NCBI GenBank assembly: GCA_934597165.1
Contig: CAKTQP010000053.1
Location: forward strand, 1-12,632
Reading direction: 5' to 3'
Length of the DNA stretch: 12,632 nucleotides
Origin: an uncultured Oscillospiraceae bacterium
GTDB taxonomy: Bacteria; Bacillota; Clostridia; Oscillospirales; Oscillospiraceae
The notes beneath the pieces were generated by a model. The model ran no database searches, was not told the origin of the DNA, and saw nothing but the letters and a program-made list of their open reading frames with translations. Shown here in pieces: positions 5,670 to 12,632 of the stretch (position 1 is its first letter; every line of letters starts with the position of its first letter). The position numbers and the translations under genes are program-made.

Positions 5670-7814
5670 ATGTCTACTATCATCACCAAGCGACAGTTCC
5701 CCAATTACAAAGTATATGAGATGGACCTGGCTGGCCGCCCCCTGAAGCTGGAAGTGGGCAAGGTCTGCGAGCTGGCTAACGCCGCTGTGGTCGTCCGCTA
5801 CGGCGAGACCACCGTGCTCTGCACCGCTACCGCAGCCCCCCGTCCCAGAGACGGCATCGACTTCTTCCCCCTGTCCGTGGACTTCGAGGAAAAGCTGTAC
5901 GCCGTCGGCCGTATCCCCGGCTCCTTCATGCGCAGAGAGGGTCGTCCCGGCCTGAACGCCATCCTGGCCTCTCGCTGCATCGACCGCCCCATCCGTCCCC
6001 TGTTCCCCAGTGACTTCCGCAATGACGTGGCCGTGGTCTGCACCGTCCTGAGCGTGGACTATGACTGCCAGCCCGAGATCGCCGCTACCATCGGCACCTC
6101 CGCCGCTCTGGCCATCTCCGACATCCCCTGGAACGGCCCCGTGGGCTGCGTCAACGTGGGCTATGTGGATGGCAAGATCGTCATCAACCCCAACCAGGAA
6201 CAGCGCAAGGTCAGCGAAATGCTGACCACCGTGGTGGCTACTGGTGAAAAGGTGGTCATGATCGAGGCAGGCGCTAACCAGGTCTCCAACGAAGTCATGC
6301 TGGACGGCATCGGCCAGGGCTTCGAGGAAGCCAAGAAGCAGGTCGCCCTCATCAACCAGATGGTGGCTGAGATCGGCAAGGAAAAGTTCGACTATCCCCA
6401 TGCGGACTTCAACGAAGAGCTGTTCCAGAAGATCCTGGACTTCGGCATGGAAGAGGCTATGGCCGCCATGGATACCGATGACAAGAACGTGCGGGAAGCT
6501 CGCTGGAACGTCCTCATTGACCACCTCCATGAACAGTTCCTGGAAGAATATCCGGATATGGATCAGTATATGGAGGAGATCACCTACAAATTCCAGAAGA
6601 AGATCGTCAAGAAGTGGCTCCTGGAAGGCCACCGTGTGGACGGCCGTGCTTCTAATGAAATTCGTCCTCTGGCTGCCGAAGTGGGTCTGCTGCCCAAGGT
6701 ACATGGCTCCGGTATGTTCACCCGTGGTCAGACTCAGGTTCTGTCCGTCTGCACCCTGAACACCCTGTCCATGAGCCAGAAGCTGGACAACATCTGGGAG
6801 GAAGAATCCAAGCGCTATATGCACCACTACAACTTCCCCGGCTACTCCGTCGGCGAGGCAAGAGGGGGCCGCTCCACCAACCGGAGAGAGTATGGCCACG
6901 GCGCTCTGGCTGAAAAGGCTCTGCTGCCCGTCCTGCCCTCCGAATCTGACTTCCCCTATGCCATCCGTGTGGTCTCCGAGGTTCTGTCCTCCAACGGCTC
7001 TACCTCTCAGGGTTCCGTCTGCGGTTCCACCCTGGCTCTGATGGACGCCGGCGTGCCCATCACCGCTCCCGTCGCCGGCATCTCCTGCGGCCTCATCCAG
7101 GACGACAACGGCGCCTTCCAGACCTTCATCGACATCCAGGGCGTGGAAGACTTCCACGGCGAAATGGACTTCAAGGTGGCTGGCACCAAGACCGGCATCA
7201 CCGCCATCCAGATGGACCTGAAGAATGATGGTCTGACCATGGAGATTATCAAGGACGCCCTGGAAAAGACCTTCGACGCCCGCTGCGCCATCCTGGACGA
7301 GATTATGCTGCCTGTCATCCCCGAACCTCGTCCTGAGATCAGCCCCAACGCCCCCAAGATGATCAAGATGAAGATCCCCACCGACATGATCCGCTCTGTC
7401 ATCGGCTCCGGCGGCAAGGTCATCCAGAAGATTCAGGCGGACTCTGGTGCCAAGATCGACATCGAAGAGACCGGCGAGATCTTCATCTCTGCCCCCGACA
7501 CCGCCTCCTGCGAGCTGGCTAAGAAGGCCATCGACACCATCGTCTTCGTCCCCGAAGTGGGCAGCCTGTACTATGGCAAGGTGGTGCGCATCCTGAAGTT
7601 CGGCGCCTTCGTGGAACTGGCTCCTGGCAAGGACGGCATGGTTCACATCTCCAAGCTGGCTGACCATCGCATCGGCCGGGTGGAAGACGCGGTCAACGTG
7701 GGCGATATGATCTGGGTCAAGGTCACCGACATCGACGAAAAGGGTCGTGTGAACCTGAGCCACATTGACGCCATCCGCGAGATCAAGGCCAAGAAGCTGG
7801 CAAAGCAGAACTAA
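5670..7814 (+). CDS. pnp: Polyribonucleotide nucleotidyltransferase, PNPase (714 aa)
   Basis: Phosphorolytic 3'-to-5' exoribonuclease that degrades mRNA and can also add tails; a trimeric ring, partner of degradosome-like assemblies. Order of domains: RNase PH 1 (about 10-240), helical linker (about 245-315), catalytic RNase PH 2 (about 320-555), KH (about 568-625) with GxxG at 579-582 (IGSGGK), and S1 (about 631-700, YYGKVVRILKFGAFVEL). In the core, VEDFHGEMDFK supplies the expected catalytic Asp494, Asp500 and Lys502; the residue at 498 is Glu where many homologues have Asp. The ATG at 5670 is used because AAAGGAGG lies about 7 bases upstream and the protein then begins MSTIITKRQF as expected; the in-frame ATG at 5580 lies inside the leader hairpin. 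The gene follows rpsO and precedes an M16 protease, as in B. subtilis. Confidence 0.98.
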   Translation: MSTIITKRQFPNYKVYEMDLAGRPLKLEVGKVCELANAAVVVRYGETTVLCTATAAPRPRDGIDFFPLSVDFEEKLYAVGRIPGSFMRREGRPGLNAILASRCIDRPIRPLFPSDFRNDVAVVCTVLSVDYDCQPEIAATIGTSAALAISDIPWNGPVGCVNVGYVDGKIVINPNQEQRKVSEMLTTVVATGEKVVMIEAGANQVSNEVMLDGIGQGFEEAKKQVALINQMVAEIGKEKFDYPHADFNEELFQKILDFGMEEAMAAMDTDDKNVREARWNVLIDHLHEQFLEEYPDMDQYMEEITYKFQKKIVKKWLLEGHRVDGRASNEIRPLAAEVGLLPKVHGSGMFTRGQTQVLSVCTLNTLSMSQKLDNIWEEESKRYMHHYNFPGYSVGEARGGRSTNRREYGHGALAEKALLPVLPSESDFPYAIRVVSEVLSSNGSTSQGSVCGSTLALMDAGVPITAPVAGISCGLIQDDNGAFQTFIDIQGVEDFHGEMDFKVAGTKTGITAIQMDLKNDGLTMEIIKDALEKTFDARCAILDEIMLPVIPEPRPEISPNAPKMIKMKIPTDMIRSVIGSGGKVIQKIQADSGAKIDIEETGEIFISAPDTASCELAKKAIDTIVFVPEVGSLYYGKVVRILKFGAFVELAPGKDGMVHISKLADHRIGRVEDAVNVGDMIWVKVTDIDEKGRVNLSHIDAIREIKAKKLAKQN

Positions 7815-7860
7815 ATCACCAAAATGCCGGATGAAGTTCGGCAACAGAACCCAAACTAAC

Positions 7861-7906
7861 ACTGCCCGGACGGACGAACCAGCAAGCGTCCCTCCGGGCA
7901 GTTTTG
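7861..7906 (+). terminator. Intrinsic terminator after pnp
   Basis: ACTGCCCGGA (7861-7870) pairs with TCCGGGCAGT (7893-7902). After one C-C mismatch GGACG (7872-7876) pairs with CGTCC (7887-7891). Four T residues end the right arm. The M16 gene starts only about 40 bases later with no promoter visible, so termination may be partial. Confidence 0.8.
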
Positions 7907-7943
7907 ACCAGGCCGGACACCGGCCGGGAAGGAGATGTATGCG

Positions 7944-9206
7944 TTGAGATTAGATTGTCATACCACCACCCTGCCTAATGGGGTGCGCTTTTACACCGAA
8001 CACGTTCCCGCCGTCAGCAGTGCCGCCCTGGGCATCTGGGTGGGCACCGGCTCCCGGGAGGAAAAGGCCAGTGAGAACGGCGCCGCCCACTTCATCGAGC
8101 ATATGCTCTTCAAGGGCACCAGCACCCACACCGCAAGAGAAATGGCCCAGCGGATGGACGCCATCGGCGGGCAGATGAACGCCTTCACCACAAAGGAGTG
8201 TACCTGTTTCTATGGCCGTGCCCTGAACACCCACCTGCGGGAGGCGGCGGACATCCTGTGCAGTATGTTCTTCGACGCCAAATTTGCGGAAGAAGATGTG
8301 CAGACAGAGCGGGGCGTCATCCTGGAGGAGATCGGGATGTACGCCGACGACCCGGCTGACCTGGTGATGGAGCGGATGAGCGCTGCCATCTATAAGGGCA
8401 GTTCTCTGGCCCGCCCCATCCTGGGCAAAAAGTCCACCTTGGAGAAGATGACCGGACAGTGGCTCAAGGAGTACAAGCAGAGCCACTACACTCCCGACCG
8501 AGTGGTGGTCTCCCTGGCCGGCAGCTTTGAAGATGCCTTTGTGGAGGAGCTGATGGAGCGCTTCGCCGCCATGGAACCGGGTCACCTGAAGCCCGGCAAG
8601 CCGGCCGTGTACCAGCCCGCCATGACCCTGAAGCGCAAGGCCACCGAGCAGAACCACCTGCTGCTGACCTTCCCCTCCATCTCGGACACCGACCCCAGAC
8701 GGTTCCCCATGCAGCTGCTGTCTTCCATCCTGGGCGGCGGCATGTCCTCCCGGCTGTTCCAGGAGGTGCGGGAGCGCCAGGGGCTGTGCTACAACGTCTA
8801 TACCTACGGCTCCGGCTACCAGGAGACTGGCACCTTCTCCATCTACGCTGCCCTGAACAAGGAGACGGAGATGCAGGCACTGTCCGCCATCCGGCAGGTG
8901 GTGGAGCAGTTCACCCAGGACGGCGTCACCGAGCAGGAGCTGAACCGGGTGCGGGAGCTGGCCAAGGCCAACGTGCTCATGGGCTTGGAGTCCACCACCG
9001 CCCGGATGAACAGCATGGCTCGCGCCGCCCTCCGTGGGGAGAAGGTGCGAACCGAGGAAGAGATCATCGCCGCATACGACGCTGTGACAGCGGAGGAGAT
9101 CCGGACACTGGCGCAGGAGACCTTCCAGTGGGCGCAATGTGCCTTCTCTGCGGTGGGAAAGGTGGACACGGAGGAACACTATCATCAGGTCATTCACGCC
9201 CAGTAA
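7944..9206 (+). CDS. M16 family zinc metallopeptidase (MlpA/YmxG-like, 420 aa)
   Basis: Zinc-dependent peptidase of the mitochondrial processing peptidase/pitrilysin family; bacterial members of this position are soluble and poorly characterised. The inverted zinc motif HFIEH gives His49, Glu52 (catalytic) and His53, and ERGVILEE supplies Glu129 at the conserved spacing as third ligand. The second half has the usual inactive M16 domain with GGGMSSRLFQEVRERQGLCYNVYTY. All active-site residues are intact and the length is typical. The TTG at 7944 is preferred because AAGGAG (7929-7934) lies 9 bases upstream; an ATG at 7935 would add three residues but directly abuts that site. A GC-only hairpin (GGCCGG 7911-7916 with CCGGCC 7920-7925) lies just before. 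The pnp-M16 order matches B. subtilis pnpA-mlpA, here without the intervening deacetylase ylxY. Confidence 0.93.
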   Translation: MRLDCHTTTLPNGVRFYTEHVPAVSSAALGIWVGTGSREEKASENGAAHFIEHMLFKGTSTHTAREMAQRMDAIGGQMNAFTTKECTCFYGRALNTHLREAADILCSMFFDAKFAEEDVQTERGVILEEIGMYADDPADLVMERMSAAIYKGSSLARPILGKKSTLEKMTGQWLKEYKQSHYTPDRVVVSLAGSFEDAFVEELMERFAAMEPGHLKPGKPAVYQPAMTLKRKATEQNHLLLTFPSISDTDPRRFPMQLLSSILGGGMSSRLFQEVRERQGLCYNVYTYGSGYQETGTFSIYAALNKETEMQALSAIRQVVEQFTQDGVTEQELNRVRELAKANVLMGLESTTARMNSMARAALRGEKVRTEEEIIAAYDAVTAEEIRTLAQETFQWAQCAFSAVGKVDTEEHYHQVIHAQ

Positions 9207-9243
9207 GAGGGCACATTGACAAAGGAACAAAGCGCAGGATGAT

Positions 9244-9280
9244 AAAACGCCCAGTGCAGGAGCCATGCACTGGGCGTTTT
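9244..9280 (+). terminator. Strong terminator after the M16 peptidase
   Basis: AAAACGCCCAGTGCA (9244-9258) pairs perfectly over 15 bp with TGCACTGGGCGTTTT (9266-9280), loop GGAGCCA. It is symmetric and could work in both directions. Confidence 0.92.
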
Positions 9281-9375
9281 GTGGAGAAACGATGGAAAAA
9301 GTGGACAAAGGGGGAGAAAAAAGAGGGAGGAAGGTTGTGCAAAAGGACGTATCCGGAGAAATCAATAAAAAATGG
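9281..9375. other. Purine-rich spacer before the gdhA promoter
   Basis: No gene supported. Positions 9291-9334 contain only three pyrimidines in 44 bases on the + strand, a marked polypurine tract just after a strong terminator. With the gdhA leader it makes up the 385-base gene-free stretch between the peptidase and gdhA. Confidence 0.5.
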
Positions 9376-9404
9376 TTTACAATCCGGCAACTCTCTGCTA
9401 GAAT
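9376..9404 (+). promoter_or_regulatory. gdhA promoter with extended -10
   Basis: TTTACA at 9376-9381, a 17-base spacer, and TAGAAT at 9399-9404 preceded by TGC (9396-9398), the extended -10 form. The predicted start is near 9411, about 180 bases before the gdhA ATG. Confidence 0.75.
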
Positions 9405-9409
9405 AAATC

Positions 9410-9591
9410 TTGCAATTTTGAGCATGGTTTGTTGCAAAAGCATTGGCGTATATTTCATTCGACCGAAGATTTCCAACAAATTGCGCAATAAAATGAATGG
9501 GATGTTGCATAAAGGAGGGAGCGTCACAAGTTTTCTTGCAAGATGCTTCAGTGCAAGCCTTCCAAATTTCAGTGAAAAGGATGATCGACGT
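9410..9591 (+). promoter_or_regulatory. Long AT-richer gdhA leader with TTGCAA repeats
   Basis: The leader holds TTGCAA at 9410-9415, 9432-9437 and 9536-9541, plus TTGCGCAA (9481-9488) and TTGCAT (9505-9510). CTTGCA (9535-9540) and TGCAAG (9552-9557) form a hairpin. A near-perfect Shine-Dalgarno (AAAGGAGGG, 9511-9519 region) has no start codon at usable distance and can pair with CCTTCC (9558-9563). A 32-codon frame from ATG 9497 ends in TGA 9593-9595, overlapping the gdhA ATG as ATGA. No known riboswitch was recognised. Confidence 0.4.
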
Positions 9592-10935
9592 ATGAATATT
9601 AAGAATGCATACCTGTTGGACGTATTGGCAACCGTAGAAAAGCGGAATCCCGGCGAACCGGAATTCATTCAGGCTGTCACCGAGGTTCTGGAGAGCCTGG
9701 AACCGGTCATCGAAGCCCGTCCCGACCTGGTAGAAGCCGGCGTTCTGGAACGCCTGGTGGAACCGGAACGGCAGATCATCTTCCGCGTCCCCTGGGTGGA
9801 CGACAACGGCAAGGTGCAGGTCAACCGCGGCTATCGCATCCAGTTCAACTCCGCCATCGGCCCCTACAAGGGCGGCATCCGGCTCCATCCTTCTGTCTAC
9901 ATCGGCATCATCAAGTTCCTGGGCTTTGAACAGATCTTCAAGAACAGCCTGACCACCCTGCCCATGGGCGGCGCAAAGGGCGGCAGCGACTTCGACCCCA
10001 AGGGCAAGAGCGAAGGGGAAGTCATGCGTTTCTGCCAGAGCTTCATGACCGAGCTGTATCGCCACATCGGCGCAGACTGCGATGTTCCCGCTGGCGACAT
10101 CGGCACTGGCGCAAGAGAGATCGGCTACATGTTCGGTCAGTACAAGCGCCTGGCCAACGAGTTCACCGGCGTCCTCACCGGCAAGGGCCTGGCTTATGGC
10201 GGTTCCCTGGCTCGTACCGAGGCTACCGGCTATGGCCTGTGCTACTTTACCGAAGAAATGCTCAAGGCCAACGGCAAGAGCTTTCAGGATCAGACCGTTG
10301 TCATCTCCGGCTCCGGCAACGTGGCCATCTACGCCTGCGAAAAGGCAACCACCCTGGGCGCGAAGGTCGTGGCCATGTCCGACTCCAACGGCTACATCTA
10401 TGACGCCAACGGCATCGACCTGGCTGCCATCCACCAGATCAAGGAAGTGGAACGCAAGCGCATCAAGGAATACCTGACCTATCATCCCGAAGCAGAGTAT
10501 CATGAAGGCCACGGCATCTGGTCCATCCCCTGCGACATCGCTCTGCCCTGCGCAACCCAGAACGACATCGACAAGGAAGACGCAGAACTGCTGGCGATGA
10601 ACGGCTGCTATTGTGTCTCCGAAGGCGCAAATATGCCCTCCACCCCCGCCGCCATCGAAGTGTACTTTGCTCACAAGATGCTCTACGGCCCCGCTAAGGC
10701 AGCCAACGCAGGCGGCGTAGCTACCTCCGGCCTGGAAATGAGCCAGAACTCCATCCGTTACGGCTGGACCTTCGAAGAAGTGGACGCAAAGCTCCATGAC
10801 ATCATGAAGAGCATCTTCGCCGCTTGTGACAAGGAAGCAAAGGCCTATGGCATGGAAGGCAACTACATGGCAGGCGCAAACATCGCCGGCTTCCTGAAAG
10901 TTGCTGAGGCCATGAAGGCACAGGGCTGCTGCTAA
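9592..10935 (+). CDS. gdhA: Glutamate dehydrogenase, hexameric, probably NADP-linked (447 aa)
   Basis: Converts 2-oxoglutarate and ammonia to glutamate (or the reverse), linking carbon and nitrogen metabolism; cytosolic hexamer. The length fits the roughly 450-aa bacterial family. Substrate and catalytic residues are present: Lys93 in GPYKGGIRLHPSV, Lys129 in GGAKGGSDFDPKGKS, and Asp169 in DVPAGDIGTGAREIG. The Rossmann motif is GSGNVA (240-245) and the following strand ends in SDSNG (263-267), resembling NADP-preferring enzymes; cofactor choice is inferred. The ATG at 9592 is chosen because the family begins close to NAYLLDVL; the frame stays open upstream to 9265 but that part is not GDH-like and contains the promoter. 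AAAAGG at 9575-9580 is a modest ribosome site about 11 bases away. It looks like a single-gene unit with its own promoter and terminator. Confidence 0.97.
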   Translation: MNIKNAYLLDVLATVEKRNPGEPEFIQAVTEVLESLEPVIEARPDLVEAGVLERLVEPERQIIFRVPWVDDNGKVQVNRGYRIQFNSAIGPYKGGIRLHPSVYIGIIKFLGFEQIFKNSLTTLPMGGAKGGSDFDPKGKSEGEVMRFCQSFMTELYRHIGADCDVPAGDIGTGAREIGYMFGQYKRLANEFTGVLTGKGLAYGGSLARTEATGYGLCYFTEEMLKANGKSFQDQTVVISGSGNVAIYACEKATTLGAKVVAMSDSNGYIYDANGIDLAAIHQIKEVERKRIKEYLTYHPEAEYHEGHGIWSIPCDIALPCATQNDIDKEDAELLAMNGCYCVSEGANMPSTPAAIEVYFAHKMLYGPAKAANAGGVATSGLEMSQNSIRYGWTFEEVDAKLHDIMKSIFAACDKEAKAYGMEGNYMAGANIAGFLKVAEAMKAQGCC

Positions 10936-10975
10936 GTGCAACCCCTGTCGGCACAGGAAAACAATAAAATCGTAT

Positions 10976-11038
10976 CTGCGGCAATGGCGCTGAGTGTAAC
11001 TCTGTGGTGCTGTTGCCGCAGTTTTTTTCTGCCCGGTT
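10976..11038 (+). terminator. Intrinsic terminator after gdhA
   Basis: CTGCGGCAA (10976-10984) pairs with TTGCCGCAG (11023-11031), followed directly by seven T residues. The 38-base apical part folds further: GCGC (10987-10990) with GTGC, and GAGT (10992-10995) with ACTC (10999-11002). A small preceding hairpin is CCTGT (10944-10948) with ACAGG (10953-10957). Confidence 0.85.
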
Positions 11039-11090
11039 GACGGTTCCGCTGGAACTGTGTCATACTCAGGGCAGAATTTTTTTGTAAAAA

Positions 11091-11126
11091 ACCCTTGACC
11101 TTGCCGCAGCGTCAAGGGGTATCCTA
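11091..11126 (+). promoter_or_regulatory. MerR-type promoter and operator for the TipA-like regulator
   Basis: TTGACC (-35, 11095-11100) and TATCCT (-10, 11120-11125) are separated by 19 bases, the over-long spacer typical of promoters twisted into activity by MerR-family proteins. The dyad CCCTTGAC (11092-11099) and GTCAAGGG (11111-11118) overlaps the -35 and spacer. It lies 23 bases before the regulator's ATG, so autoregulation is the natural reading. Confidence 0.85.
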
Positions 11127-11147
11127 CCTTCCGGAGGTGAGAGACCC

Positions 11148-11909
11148 ATGGAATACACCGTAAACGAGTTGGCACAGCTGTCCGGGGTCAGCGGCCGCAC
11201 CCTACGCTATTACGACAGCATCGACCTGCTCAAACCAGCTCGCATTGCCCGCAACGGCTATCGTATCTATGGCCAGGAGCAGGTGGACCGGTTGCAGCAG
11301 ATTCTGTTCTACCGCGCCCTAGAGGTGCCGTTGGAGGAGATCAAACAGATGCTCAACGACAGGCACTTTGACCGCTACACGGCCTTGCAGCAGCATTTGC
11401 AGGTGCTGACGGAGAAAAAGGCGCGGCTGGAAGGGTTGATCGCCACCATAGAGAAGACCATACGATCCATGGAAGGAGGATACCCCATGAAAGACAAGGA
11501 AAAGTTTGAAGGCTTGAAGCAGCAGGTGCTGACGGAAAACCGAGCCAAGTACGGCAAGGAGCTGGACGAGAAGTATGGCGCAGCCCAGATGGCGGCGTCG
11601 GAGGAGAAGGTGGCCAAGATGAGCCAGGAACAGTGGAACGCCCAGAAGGCAGAGGAGCAGGAGATTGCGGCGCTGCTGAAAGAGGCCGTGGAACTGGGTG
11701 ACCCGGCCTGCGCCCAGGCACAGCGTGCCTGCGACCTGCACCGTCAGTGGCTCTGCCGAGTCTGGCCGGATGGCACCTATACCAAGGAAGCCCATCGGAT
11801 GATGGGGGAGATGTACGTGGGGGACGAACGGTTCCGGGCCTATTACGAAGCCATCGCCCCCGGCTGCGCGGCATTTTTCCGAGACGCGTTGAACATTTAC
11901 TGCGCATAA
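11148..11909 (+). CDS. MerR family transcriptional activator with TipAS drug-binding domain (253 aa)
   Basis: Predicted drug-sensing transcription activator. Residues 3-70 form the MerR winged helix-turn-helix (YTVNELAQLSGVSGRTLRYYD, then RNGYRIYGQEQVDRLQQI). Residues about 76-110 form the dimerising coiled coil. Residues 114-253 are a TipAS domain (KFEGLKQQVL, AEEQEIAALLKEAVELGDPA, GEMYVGDERFRAYYEAIAPGCAAFFRDAL). The length equals that of Streptomyces lividans TipAL. The ATG at 11148 follows CCGGAGGTGAG at good distance. It is preceded by a 19-bp-spacer promoter with a dyad, so it probably activates itself. No efflux gene is adjacent within the window; the downstream gene is a polysaccharide deacetylase that starts 40 bases after the stop and may be co-transcribed. 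The ligand is unknown: TipAS proteins bind thiopeptides or other bulky antibiotics. Confidence 0.93.
   Translation: MEYTVNELAQLSGVSGRTLRYYDSIDLLKPARIARNGYRIYGQEQVDRLQQILFYRALEVPLEEIKQMLNDRHFDRYTALQQHLQVLTEKKARLEGLIATIEKTIRSMEGGYPMKDKEKFEGLKQQVLTENRAKYGKELDEKYGAAQMAASEEKVAKMSQEQWNAQKAEEQEIAALLKEAVELGDPACAQAQRACDLHRQWLCRVWPDGTYTKEAHRMMGEMYVGDERFRAYYEAIAPGCAAFFRDALNIYCA
11487..11909 (+). CDS. Probable internal start producing the TipAS-like domain alone (140 aa)
   Basis: Inside the regulator gene, GGAAGGAGG (11471-11479) lies 7 bases before an in-frame ATG at 11487, which is Met114. This is a stronger ribosome site than the one for the full protein and it sits exactly at the junction between the coiled coil and the drug-binding domain. 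In S. lividans tipA an internal in-frame start makes TipAS, the free drug-binding domain, in excess over TipAL. The same dual-product arrangement is inferred here from position and ribosome site. Confidence 0.6.
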   Translation: MKDKEKFEGLKQQVLTENRAKYGKELDEKYGAAQMAASEEKVAKMSQEQWNAQKAEEQEIAALLKEAVELGDPACAQAQRACDLHRQWLCRVWPDGTYTKEAHRMMGEMYVGDERFRAYYEAIAPGCAAFFRDALNIYCA

Positions 11910-11949
11910 AAATCCCCGGGCGGGAGAATCCTAACCCGAGGTGATTTCT

Positions 11950-12632
11950 ATGTTCCCACGTTGGAAAGTGGCTGTGGCGGCCGTCCTGGCGGCGATTTTG
12001 GCTTGGAGCGGTGCGCTGATGCTGGTCAGTTGGTATCAGCCGGCACAGCAGGCGGATTTACCGGTGCAGTCCCAAAAGACTGTGCAGCCTGTCGACCTGC
12101 CCATCCTGATGTACCACCACATTCATAAATCTTCCAGCCAGTGGGGCGACCATGTGGTGTCCCCCCAGACCTTGGAGGGGGATTTTCAGTACCTGACGGC
12201 TCAGGGCTATACGGCGGTGACGGTAGCGGATTTGACAGCCTACACCCAGAATGGGACGCCCCTGCCGGAAAAGCCCATCATGATTACCTTTGACGACGGA
12301 CAGCTCAGCGTGTTGGAATACGCCCTGCCCCTGTTGGAGCGGTATGACCTGAAGGCCGTGGTGGCGGTGGTAGGGACGTTTGCCGATGAATACACCCAGT
12401 CCGGCGACCGGAATATCAACTATGCCTGCATGAGCTGGAAGGATATCCGGAAGCTCACCGAGAGCGGTCGGGTGGAGATCGCCAACCATACCTATGATAT
12501 GCACAACCTGAAAAAGCGACGGGGCTGCCAGAAGAAGGATGGGGAGAGCCTGTCCCAGTACCGAGCGGCGCTGGCGGCGGATTTTGAGAAGAACCGAGCC
12601 AAAATCCAGGAGGCTACTGGGATCAAGACCAC
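11950..12632 (+). CDS. Polysaccharide deacetylase, membrane-anchored (N-terminal part; 3' end outside window)
   Basis: Carbohydrate esterase family 4 (NodB) enzyme that removes acetyl groups from a cell-wall or secreted polysaccharide such as peptidoglycan GlcNAc. The frame is open to the window end (227 codons seen). A signal-anchor lies at about residues 7-26 (VAVAAVLAAILAWSGALMLV), then a short linker, then the catalytic domain starting at LPILMYHHI. TFDDG (113-117) supplies the catalytic base Asp115 and zinc ligand Asp116; NHTYDMH supplies zinc ligands His180 and His185. The ATG at 11950 follows GAGGTGAT at a usable distance. It begins 40 bases after the MerR/TipA gene with no clear terminator or promoter between, so co-transcription is possible. 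Catalytic motifs further C-terminal cannot be checked. Confidence 0.92.
   Translation, partial: MFPRWKVAVAAVLAAILAWSGALMLVSWYQPAQQADLPVQSQKTVQPVDLPILMYHHIHKSSSQWGDHVVSPQTLEGDFQYLTAQGYTAVTVADLTAYTQNGTPLPEKPIMITFDDGQLSVLEYALPLLERYDLKAVVAVVGTFADEYTQSGDRNINYACMSWKDIRKLTESGRVEIANHTYDMHNLKKRRGCQKKDGESLSQYRAALAADFEKNRAKIQEATGIKT

Noticed and set aside
5613..7862. 749-codon open frame on the minus strand opposite pnp
   Set aside because: It mirrors pnp codon bias, has no family resemblance and is rich in His, Gly, Val and Asp as expected of a shadow frame. pnp on the + strand is certain.
9265..9591. In-frame N-terminal extension of gdhA
   Set aside because: The frame is open for 109 codons upstream, which is mildly surprising, but it includes the gdhA promoter, does not resemble GDH, and the 447-aa form already has the family length.
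9405..9591. Glutamine riboswitch before gdhA
   Set aside because: The conserved glnA-motif elements I know are not visible; no riboswitch class could be matched by eye.
7950..11175. Two long minus-strand frames (572 and 661 codons) opposite the M16 peptidase and gdhA
   Set aside because: Both are antisense shadows of well-identified + strand genes; their composition is compositional artefact and no ribosome site was seen.

Overview
The window is a GC-rich (roughly high-50s percent) piece of a Gram-positive chromosome. The rpsO-pnp-M16 peptidase order, strong AGGAGG-type ribosome binding sites, an enolase/iPGM pair, a clostridial-type hexameric glutamate dehydrogenase and a TipA-like MerR regulator together suggest a Clostridia member, most likely Oscillospirales (Flavonifractor/Lawsonibacter-like). 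That placement is inferred from gene order and protein style, not from a marker search. All recognised genes lie on the + strand.

Region 1 (1-4400) is lower glycolysis interrupted by two membrane proteins. It holds the C-terminal part of cofactor-independent phosphoglycerate mutase (gpmI), a strong terminator, an unrecognised multi-pass membrane protein, a MATE efflux transporter and enolase (eno). GpmI and Eno catalyse consecutive steps (3-PG to 2-PG to PEP). The MATE gene has its own promoter, which overlaps the stop codon of the gene before it. A short leader with a very stable terminator lies between that promoter and the MATE start, an attenuator-like layout.

Region 2 (4400-5170) holds a small single-span membrane protein, a terminator and an AT-richer intergenic stretch. 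That stretch contains a perfect Gram-positive LexA operator core (4830-4841) with no obvious target gene, then the rpsO promoter and a structured leader.

Region 3 (5170-9280) is the rpsO-pnp-M16 cluster: ribosomal protein S15, polynucleotide phosphorylase and a zinc protease. The rpsO-pnp gap contains two compact hairpins and then a roughly 90-nt imperfect hairpin, a plausible place for RNase processing and PNPase autocontrol. Intrinsic terminators follow pnp and the protease gene.

Region 4 (9280-11040) is gdhA (glutamate dehydrogenase, probably NADP-linked). It has an extended -10 promoter, a roughly 180-nt AT-richer leader with recurring TTGCAA motifs, and a terminator.

Region 5 (11040-12632) is a 253-aa TipA-type MerR regulator with a textbook 19-bp-spacer promoter and a dyad operator. 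It also has a strong internal ribosome binding site that would make the drug-binding domain alone. The start of a membrane-anchored polysaccharide deacetylase follows and runs off the window.

I saw no CRISPR array, insertion sequence, tRNA or rRNA. Most of the window is housekeeping. The points worth checking are regulatory: the MATE leader, the TipA dual start, the orphan LexA box, and the pnp and gdhA leaders.
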